The position numbers and the translations under genes were made by a program. From the NCBI GenBank assembly GCA_030263615.1, contig SZPH01000006.1, positions 1 through 64,000 of the forward strand: a stretch of 64,000 bases of DNA, given 5' to 3'. Source of the stretch: Villigracilis sp900696595. Lineage in GTDB: Bacteria; Chloroflexota; Anaerolineae; Anaerolineales; Villigracilaceae. The notes beneath the pieces were generated by a model. That model was given only the letters and a program-made list of their open reading frames with translations, searched no databases and was not told the DNA's origin. Shown in pieces: positions 62,071 through 64,000 of this stretch. Every line of letters starts with the position of its first letter. Within the stretch, counting starts at the first letter, position 1.

Positions 62071-63110
62071 CACAACAAAAACCTGCCCAGAACCGACCTG
62101 CGTAATCCGTAGGTGTCGCCCCAGGCGGCATGAGCCGCCCATGAGCGCGCGGAGTCATCCAGCCTCCTGCGTTCGATCTCGCGCATCCTCCATTGCTGAT
62201 GGAGACGCCGAAAACGGCGTTGAAAGGCGATGCCGCGCTTTTTCTTCAACCTGCGGTGGGTGGGATAAACGCGAAAGCCCAAAAACGGGATGCCCGTCTC
62301 AACTGGGAAAATTTGCGGTTCGTGCAGGGTCAGCCTTAGTTTCGACATGCGTATTATGACTTTTTCCTTCCATTCGCGCAAAACCATTTTATCGTTCGAG
62401 AAGAGCAGGAAATCATCCACATAGCGGATGTAGCCTTCCGCCCTCAGTTCGCGTTTTGCAAAATGGTCGAACGAGGAAAGGTAGACGTTTCCCCAAAATT
62501 GCGAAGTGAGGTTGCCAATCGGCAAACCGCGCGGACGAGCGGGGGCGAACAGGTCGTCGCCTTCGAACCATTTCATCTCATAGGTTTCTGTTTGCGCCCC
62601 AACCCCCGATTCCAGGATCAACTTTACGATCCCCAGCAGGGCTTCGTCTTCAAGATGCGCGGATATCTTCCCAAACAAGATTTCATGGTCTATGCTCGGG
62701 AAGAATTGTTCCACGTCGCATTGCAGGACGTATCTGAATTTTTTGGCGTATTCATTGGCGCGGAGAAGGGCTTGATGCGTTCCCTTGAATTTCCGGTTGG
62801 CGTAGGTGTCGAAAATAAAACGCCGTTCCCAATCCGGCTCGAGGATGTTGCAGAGCGCGTGATGAACAACGCGGTCTCGAAACGGCGCGGCGGAGATCAT
62901 GCGTTTCTTTGGCTCATGGATGTAAAAGTTCGAGTAGGCGCCGGGCTTCCATTCGCCGCCGCGCAATTCATCGCGCAACTTTATCAATTCCTCCTCCTGG
63001 TTGAATTCAAACGCCGCCACGCTTGCCTTGCCGCGTTTGCCCTTGCGAGCCTGGCGGTAGGCATTGTATAAATTAATGAACGAGCAAAACTTATCGAATT
63101 CTTCGCCCAT
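62070..63110 (-). CDS. DGR reverse transcriptase
   Basis: The 346-residue protein contains RT motifs in order: RMISAAPFRDRVVHHAL (motif 2), catalytic Asp in QCDVEQFFPSID (131-141), the motif 4 segment LPIGNLTSQFW (196-206) with SQ where retroviral and group II RTs have SP, and the catalytic YVDD box in IRYVDDFLLFSN (230-233), then LGFRVYP and a basic C-terminal thumb. The IGNxxSQ signature is the mark of DGR reverse transcriptases. It copies TR RNA and misincorporates at adenines. It begins 88 nt after the target stop and overlaps avd. Confidence 0.97.
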   Translation of the reverse strand: MGEEFDKFCSFINLYNAYRQARKGKRGKASVAAFEFNQEEELIKLRDELRGGEWKPGAYSNFYIHEPKKRMISAAPFRDRVVHHALCNILEPDWERRFIFDTYANRKFKGTHQALLRANEYAKKFRYVLQCDVEQFFPSIDHEILFGKISAHLEDEALLGIVKLILESGVGAQTETYEMKWFEGDDLFAPARPRGLPIGNLTSQFWGNVYLSSFDHFAKRELRAEGYIRYVDDFLLFSNDKMVLREWKEKVIIRMSKLRLTLHEPQIFPVETGIPFLGFRVYPTHRRLKKKRGIAFQRRFRRLHQQWRMREIERRRLDDSARSWAAHAAWGDTYGLRRSVLGRFLL

Positions 63111-63153
63111 GGTTAACCTGAAAATCCAAAAAATTTTTTTAAAACCAGTTTAT

Positions 63154-63166
63154 GCGCCTGCGGCGC
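63154..63166 (-). promoter_or_regulatory. candidate DGR hairpin downstream of VR
   Basis: On the minus strand GCGCC-GCA-GGCGC, a 5-bp GC stem with a GCA loop, ~45 nt past the end of VR. DGRs that use target hairpins keep a GC stem with a small purine-rich loop here. The stem is shorter than in the best-studied cases. Confidence 0.4.
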
Positions 63167-63198
63167 CGGCAGAAATCAGAAACCAGAAATTCAGAAGT

Positions 63199-64000
63199 TC
63201 AAGAGCGTACATCGGGGGAGAGCGCAACTCGACAACCGAGGTAGTTGAAGAAGTTGCCCGGGATGCTCCAGCTGCGAACCGCACAACGCGCGAAGTTTCG
63301 AAGGTAGCTCCAGGAGCCGCCGCGCACTACACGCTGGATGCCAGTCTCTGCGCCTTGCGGGTCTTTCACTGTTTCTTCCGCGCGTTTTTCGTCCGCAGGA
63401 CTGCTGCGTTGGTACAACTCCCCATCATACCAGTCCGCGCACCATTCCCAAACGTTCCCCATCATGTCCATTGCGCCATAACTGCGCGCGCCCTGCGGGT
63501 AGATTCCAACAGGCGAAGTGCGGTTGAGTTTTTCCTTTGTGTCTTTATCGGCATTGTTGCAGAGTTCGCCATTCCACCGGTTGCCCCAACTCCAAATGGT
63601 ATTCCCCGCGCCTCTGGCGGCTTTCTCCCATTCTGCTTCGGTGGGCAGGCGATAGGTTTTTCCGGTTTTGCGGCTGAGCCAGTTGCAGTAGGCTTCCGCC
63701 TCGAACCATGAGACGCCCACAACGGGTAAGTTGGGCGCGTTCCATTGCGGGTTTTCCCAAAAGAAGGGTTTATCTCGCAAGTCTGCCGGGCGCTGCCTGA
63801 GCCAGTTTTCATAGACTTCGCGCAGTTGCTTATCTTCGATCTCAGGAATTTTAGAATCGAATTTACCCGTTCTCCAATCCCAGCCGTCCTTGCTCCATAA
63901 TTGTTCCGTATCGTAGCCTTTATCCTCATAGAAAGCGGTATATTCCAAATTCGTGACCGGGAACCTGCCAATGGAAAATTCTGAAACATAAACTTCATGC
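63199..64000 (-). CDS. DGR target: FGE-sulfatase/C-type-lectin-fold variable protein (5' truncated)
   Basis: The visible 266 residues run off the window edge. They match the formylglycine-generating-enzyme-like domain: FSIGRFPVTNLEYTAFY, PVVGVSWFEAEAYCNWLS, TYRLPTEAEWEKAARG, DMMGNVWEWCADWY and finally RVVRGGSW. In DGRs this C-type-lectin fold displays variable residues on the ligand-binding surface. The variable repeat lies at 63209-63335 and its final ~45 codons. About 13 codons differ from the template. The catalytic Cys pair of true FGE is not evident. It is probably a binding protein rather than an enzyme; the missing N-terminus would tell its cellular location. Confidence 0.95.
   Translation of the reverse strand, partial: HEVYVSEFSIGRFPVTNLEYTAFYEDKGYDTEQLWSKDGWDWRTGKFDSKIPEIEDKQLREVYENWLRQRPADLRDKPFFWENPQWNAPNLPVVGVSWFEAEAYCNWLSRKTGKTYRLPTEAEWEKAARGAGNTIWSWGNRWNGELCNNADKDTKEKLNRTSPVGIYPQGARSYGAMDMMGNVWEWCADWYDGELYQRSSPADEKRAEETVKDPQGAETGIQRVVRGGSWSYLRNFARCAVRSWSIPGNFFNYLGCRVALSPDVRS
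63209..63335 (-). repeat. DGR variable repeat (VR) with candidate IMH
   Basis: It is the 3' end of the target gene, aligned gaplessly with TR at 61591-61717. The 5' flank (AGCGTGTAGTGCGCGGCGGC) is identical, then the mutable zone, then the 3' end (63209-63238; CGGTTGTCGAGTTGCGCTCT onward), which matches TR with three mismatches and is the probable initiation site (IMH). Confidence 0.95.

Noticed and set aside
61591..64000. Prophage origin of the DGR
   Set aside because: No phage structural, integrase or lysis genes in the window; the neighbours are valS and ribXY. The side beyond 64 kb is unknown.

Overview
The window is a single stretch of a high-GC bacterial chromosome, most likely from an Anaerolineae-type Chloroflexota. 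That assignment is inferred from gene content and style: Thr/Pro-rich linkers on lipoproteins, a RibXY-like riboflavin importer under an FMN riboswitch, tRNA-synthetase genes behind T-box leaders, and GT-C type membrane proteins. No rRNA or universal marker was available to prove it. There is no prophage, no transposase gene and no CRISPR array. Dispersed short repeats are unusually abundant.

Layout: 0-4 kb holds a cold-shock protein, a phosphoesterase, a DEAD-box helicase and an EamA transporter. 4-10.5 kb is a signalling block. On the minus strand lie a MinD-like ATPase and a small protein. On the plus strand lie an ECF sigma factor, a membrane anti-sigma-like protein, a PrsW-like protease, a cyclic-nucleotide-binding protein, a second MinD-like ATPase, a small Cys-rich protein, a small protein of unknown function and an HD hydrolase. 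10.8-22 kb has an M1 peptidase, a GT-C-like membrane protein, T-box-pheS, pheT, a PD40 beta-propeller protein, a frameshifted C39-peptidase/TPR gene and two orphan four-helix-bundle genes. 22-27 kb holds ruvA, ruvC, a yebC-family gene, tpx, azlCD, a GGDEF protein and tRNA-Met. 27-37 kb holds a glycerate kinase divergent from a glyoxylate reductase, a cupin, a sphingosine-phosphate-lyase-like enzyme, an ATP-grasp enzyme and a DinG-type helicase-exonuclease. 37-52 kb holds three tandem GT-C-like paralogues, a NERD-like protein, plsX, tRNA-Leu, an amino-acid ABC transporter joined to a DDAH-like gene, and a MacAB-like exporter. 53-61 kb holds a gltD-like gene, endonuclease III, ribXY behind an FMN riboswitch, and valS behind a T-box.

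The most exciting part is 61.4-64.0 kb on the minus strand: a diversity-generating retroelement (DGR). In order it has a formylglycine-generating-enzyme-fold target whose last ~45 codons are a variable repeat, a reverse transcriptase with the DGR-type SQ motif and YVDD box, an accessory four-helix protein (Avd), and a template repeat. In the 71-bp core, template and variable repeats differ at 15 positions and every one is an adenine in the coding-strand template. This is the signature of adenine-directed mutagenic retrohoming. The 5' end of the target lies beyond the window.

A second, less understood pattern is a dispersed family of 7-nt (in two places 8-nt) short-period tracts. They sit immediately upstream of start codons, flank both orphan four-helix genes in inverted orientation, and occur as 28-nt (4 x 7) modules inside pheT, valS and the valS T-box leader. 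Several palindromic, MITE-like repeats fill the longer intergenic gaps.
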